Below are positions 60,601 through 64,000 of a stretch of DNA of 64,000 nt, in pieces (positions within the stretch are counted from its first letter, which is position 1; the number at the start of each line of letters is the position of its first letter). The notes under the pieces are model-generated. The model was not told where the DNA came from. It saw nothing but the letters and a program-made list of their open reading frames with translations, and made no database searches. The position numbers and the translations under genes were made by a program. The stretch is from Antedon bifida (lineage: Eukaryota > Echinodermata > Crinoidea > Comatulida > Antedonidae): contig OY727098.1 of NCBI GenBank assembly GCA_963402885.1, forward strand, positions 15,362,717 through 15,426,716, read 5' to 3'.

Positions 60601-63600
60601 TGCCCGAAAGCTCTGCTAACTTTTCTGGCTGTTTTACTTTATCGTTTTGATTTAGCTTTTCGCTTATTTTTTGTATTTATATTGATCCAGCCACTGATAC
60701 CCATATTTGATATATATATATAAATCCAAAAGCAAATTACTGAAAAAATTACAAACCAAATAAATATTACTGTTTTGATGTGAATCAAATGTAAGGCCTA
60801 CCTTTTATTCAATCTTATTTAAATGAAAGGAGTCTATTTAGATGTTATATAAAACAAATGAATGAATGTTTATATTTGGTGAATGATGAATGGTTATATT
60901 TTCACAAGGCAAAGCATTTTACCTCATGGCGGCATTGTTTGTGTCATTTCATTTATAAGCTTTATTGTTTGTTTACTACAGTATACTACACAAATGTACT
61001 ATTCAAAATATTACTAAACAAATTAATAACCACTATGACAAAAACAGAAAACTTGCTGGTAACAGGTTTATAGTATACTTACATCTACCAACCTATCAAA
61101 CATAACCAAGTGTGTTGTTGGTTTGTTTACTAAATTAAACTCTTTGTCCAGCCATTCTTTAGGGTTTTGGTAAAATATATCTGCCTCATCAACATATTCA
61201 GTATCCTTAAGGTCTGGTTGACACTCTAAGAACCGCATTGGGAAGTTTGTATGAATATAACTAAAACAAACAAAATAATTACAGAAAATATTTGATAGAG
61301 AATGAAATACCTTACCTCAACCCCTAAAAAACTATAAAAAAAACCAAAATAGCAATAGTGTTTGTTAACATTTGAGGCATGGCACGACAAAACCATATCT
61401 TATCAAAAATGTTTGAAATTGATACATCATATTCACCAAATCATTTAGCTTTGAAATAAGGGGTCACTCATTAAAATATGACATACATAACCAAAGTTAT
61501 AGATATAAATTATTTATTATAAATTGGAAACTGGTTTAACAATGTTTCACGTAAACCACATTTAAACATTTTTTCACCCAAACAACTGACTTTGTTCTGT
61601 AACATTTCATTTTTTCATAGCAACAGAAAACTTGCTGTTCTTAAATTCTTTCTAAATTGTCAAGACTAAAGCATGGTTCCCACTAGAGACGCAACGCAAG
61701 GACTTACGCCCAACGAAAGCGAGTTGACGAAAAGTCACTGTTCGGATAATCCATCGCTTGTGATTGGTCAAATCACTTACGTCCTTGCGTTGCGTCGCTA
61801 GTGGGAACCAAGCTTAAACTAACCCACAATGATCTTTTATCTGGTAGAATTTTATTTCCTTCCATATATTTTTAAAACCGAATTTGAATTTAAACTCCAA
61901 AAATAGGCTTATGCCTAGGCCCACAGATGCTACCTCTACTACGAGGCCTAGCTTATTTATAGCGCTCAGCCGAAGCAGTGTAATTACAGCATAGCTATCG
62001 CTGCTCCCTTGTCAACTAGCTGTAAGTGGGCCACATTTCCTCCTGGATTTATTAATAGTTTATAAATTATCTTTTTTGAATAAAAAACAAAATTAAATTG
62101 ACACTTTTTGTTCACGAACTGTCAACAACAAACAACTTCAAAATATAATCAGCGGGCCCACCAAGCGTGTATGGACAACAACATAATTTACCTTCTGCGT
62201 TAAGGTCTGTGCATGCTCTGTGAACCATGCGATACAAATTCACCAATCATGTAGCTTATAGTAGGATTTGCTTACACCACGATAGCAACCGAACAACTTT
62301 ACAAAATCAGCTCTCATTGGCTGTACATACTTTATTGACCTTTAATAACTGAATATTCATAGGATTTACAGAATGACTAAGTCAATGACACCAAATAAAA
62401 GTGATCCACGTCAACTCTGTTGAATGTTAGTCTCATTAGTTAGCTCTTCAGATGACAACTTCAAAATGTCAACCTACCTGTAATATGGGGTTGAATGGCA
62501 TGGCATGAGAAACATAACTGATGCTGTTCCACCAGATGCTGCTACCAATCTTAGATATTCCATGACTTGAATGACACCTCTCTGGTGAACGAGTCCAGTG
62601 TAAGCTGCTATAAAGATGCTAGCAATTACTAAGACCAACATAATCACCAAAGACTGTTTGGTTCTTATCATATTAAACATTGCTACACCTTTTAAAAGAA
62701 ATAAAAAACACAGCTGACAATTTAAATTATCAAAGTACTATTAATACAGTATTTAAAAGCTTGATAGCTGTAAGAATATACGGTGGTAACATAAGGTCCG
62801 GGAATTAATCTGTAGATGAAGGCATGGCATGAACTTACCATTAAACACTGCAACAATAGGTAGCAATCCCATTAAAAATCTGAACTCTTTGTGACCAAGA
62901 AAACTGGAAAAAGAAAAGAATTATTATAAAAAATGAGATACAGAAAGATATCTTTTATACAATATTTTATTTGAAAATATGCTTGAGGAAAACCCTACTT
63001 CAATTATGCTGATGATCATCAATCGGTGGTTCAAAGAAATATTTCAAGGAAGACGACAAATTCAAGAAAAGGAAAATGGTCAGGACAACAAACAGGATGA
63101 AATCATTTTATGTGGCATTTACAGAGACAACCTCAATCAATCAATTTAAAGCTGGTTTGGAGAAATACTGGTCAGTCTGACCACCATATGAAATGTTCTC
63201 CTTATAATGATTGAGACAATGGTTCATTCATGGAGGGACACACAGGCACTGCCTTAAATGTCTCAACATCAAGGTATATTAAGGTAATACAAAAAGCAAA
63301 ATTTAAACCTACCTATATATAATTATGGTCCATAAAATGATAAATAGCCACTGCTTTAACTGTCTGCCATGATAAAAGACCCCAATAGCAAACAGTACAA
63401 TTTGAGGACCCAATAGCACTGGAAAGCCCTGGGTTATATACCAATACCATGGATGAACACCATAAAAACCAGCCATGTTATAGAACAGGTTAAACTTGAG
63501 GAAATTTAATTGAACGAGAATCCACTAAGAAAAGAAAAATATAACATATAGTGTGAGAACGTGTATTGTATAGATCACTTTTAATTCTCAAAATACAGTA

Positions 63601-63946
63601 GGCCTACATGTTTGGCTAGAAACATGGTTAAAAAGAATTGTAATGATTAATTTTAAATTATGCCATGATCAATTAGAAATTCATAATAATGCAAGATTTG
63701 TTTGTTTAGGATGGCTAATTTATTATGTTACAGACGAAATAAATTATATTTACCTTCCCATAAAATATTCTGTCTAATACAAGAGATAGCAACAGCAAAG
63801 AAATAGAAATAGGTGCAAGAAATTTAAATATGAACTTCAGTTTGTATTGTTCTACCAGAAAATGTTGAAATACAAGAGGAAACCAGATGATAGCAACAGT
63901 TGGTCTTATGATAACAGCCAGACCAACTACAACCAGATATATCATA
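57632..63946 (-). CDS. PIGB: PIGB, GPI mannosyltransferase 3 (C-terminal 7 exons; N-terminus beyond window)
   Basis: Adds the third mannose to the GPI anchor precursor in the ER membrane (GT22 family). Exons in order: 63754-63946, 63313-63524, 62839-62903, 62478-62688, 61083-61260, 59541-59579, 57632-57718. All join in frame (985 nt, 327 full codons plus stop). Conserved strings matching the human protein include VIIRPTVAIIW, FYGVHPWYWY, GHKEFRF, AAYTGLVHQRG, MPCHSTPYY, PMRFLECQPDL, EADIFYQNP and HFPDGRVG. Several hydrophobic spans are visible, as expected. The last intron (57719-59540) holds a dispersed repeat with a nested SINE; the intron 59580-61082 holds a hammerhead motif. The stop is 2.85 kb from the CCPG1-like stop, tail to tail. 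Confidence 0.95.
58080..59480 (+). repeat. Dispersed repeat, copy 4, interrupted by a SINE
   Basis: Fullest copy of the family seen at 2480, 21945 and 42330. The subunit starting GAAGTTGATGAGTTGTAGA (58440) recurs at 59094 as GAAGCTGTTGAAGTGTAGA. The SINE at about 58484-58802 splits the first subunit; the second subunit and the copy at 2818 show the empty site. Confidence 0.8.
58484..58802 (+). mobile_element. tRNA-derived SINE
   Basis: RNA polymerase III promoter: A-box-like TGGCGCAGTGTGTTGG (58495-58510) and a perfect B box GGTTCGAATCC (58538-58548). A tRNA-unrelated body follows, then AAGGGCGCTATATAAATGTGG and an ATT-repeat tail at 58786-58802. Target duplication not clear because the host repeat is diverged. 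It is non-coding, so the short ORFs over it are meaningless. Confidence 0.9.
60050..60402. mobile_element. MITE with ~85-bp inverted termini
   Basis: GATGTTCCCACTAATCAATC through ATTTAAATGCCTTTTTTGG is mirrored at the right by the reverse complement ending GATTAGTGGGAACATTTC. The interior of about 180 bp is non-coding. It lies inside the larger inverted duplication but is not concentric with it. Confidence 0.85.
60571..60630 (+). ncRNA. Hammerhead ribozyme motif (Penelope-like element type)
   Basis: Core CTGATGA (60583-60589), stem II GGGC/GCCC (60591-60594 and 60602-60605, loop TAGTTTT), GAAA (60606-60609), then palindromic AGCT (60609-60612) for a short helix III and C at 60613 as the predicted cleavage base. 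Stem I: GCA before the core pairs with TGC after the cleavage base, and AGA with TCT beyond an internal loop. This is the minimal type I form, with a self-complementary helix III, reported from Penelope-like retroelements. No Penelope RT is visible here, so it is a fragment. Confidence 0.7.
61674..61815. mobile_element. Short MITE, ~140 bp, in a PIGB intron
   Basis: GGTTCCCACTAG followed by GACGCAACGCAAGGACTTACG at the left is mirrored by CGTCCTTGCGTTGCGTCGCTAGTGGGAACC at the right (arms about 32 bp, two or three mismatches). The interior is about 70 bp. Confidence 0.85.
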
Positions 63947-64000
63947 CTAAAAAATAAACACAATAGATATTTTCATATTATACAGATATTGACTGCTTAG

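Larger units (their letters stand above)
59815..60905. repeat. Inverted duplication flanking a MITE and a hammerhead motif
   Basis: 59815-59960 and 60795-60905 are inverted copies: TTTATATAACATCTAAATAG on the left matches CTATTTAGATGTTATATAAA on the right, and both continue through TGAATGATGAA-type sequence. The arms differ by several indels. It lies inside a PIGB intron. Confidence 0.7.

Overview
This is a 64 kb window of AT-rich, intron-rich animal nuclear DNA. Spliced genes have GT-AG introns and protein sequences close to vertebrate orthologues, and the space between them is packed with decayed LINEs, short inverted-repeat transposons (MITEs), a tRNA-type SINE and several satellites. I infer a marine invertebrate, probably a deuterostome such as an echinoderm. 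That rests on recalled similarity of gene and repeat style, not on a search.

Layout. 1-1238 (-): 5'-proximal coding part of an ankyrin-repeat protein, cut by the window edge. 1239-9240: repeats, including two unrelated LINE remnants, two TTAA-flanked MITEs, a MITE with GTCGCG-type ends, part of a hAT-like element, and a ~170-bp tandem array that looks like duplicated mini-exons. 9406-10887 (-): an intronless divergent protein kinase with a polyserine tract. 10980-12110: a dense cluster of the palindrome TAGGCCTA. 13.2-19.65 kb: tandem repeats, a 1-kb foldback element, a 120-bp satellite and a 1.9-kb array of a 22-bp minisatellite. 19.7-23.07 kb: more LINE remnants and a second 22-bp array. 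23080-43076 (-): PIK3C3 (VPS34), reconstructed as 18 coding exons totalling 2643 nt (880 aa plus stop) with every junction in frame. 43.1-49.6 kb: intergenic, with a probable promoter carrying an ERSE-II element near 47.42 kb. 49679-54784 (+): a CCPG1/PBXIP1-family gene, 5 coding exons, 1361 aa, with a LIR-like motif, one membrane span and a highly repetitive post-membrane region. 57632-63946 (-): the C-terminal 7 exons of PIGB (GPI mannosyltransferase 3); the N-terminal part lies beyond the window.

How the genes relate. PIK3C3 makes the PI3P needed for autophagosome formation and CCPG1 is an ER-phagy receptor; here they lie head to head about 6.6 kb apart. CCPG1 and PIGB lie tail to tail, which matches my recollection of human 15q21. 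Coding positions for the spliced genes were worked out by hand from splice signals and conserved protein segments; non-coding exons and true transcript ends are not known.

Most striking non-genic items: a hammerhead-ribozyme core (60571-60630) of the type carried by Penelope-like elements; the 1-kb foldback palindrome with both arms carrying a splice-donor motif; the mini-exon-like array; and a 22-bp minisatellite seeded at four separate places.
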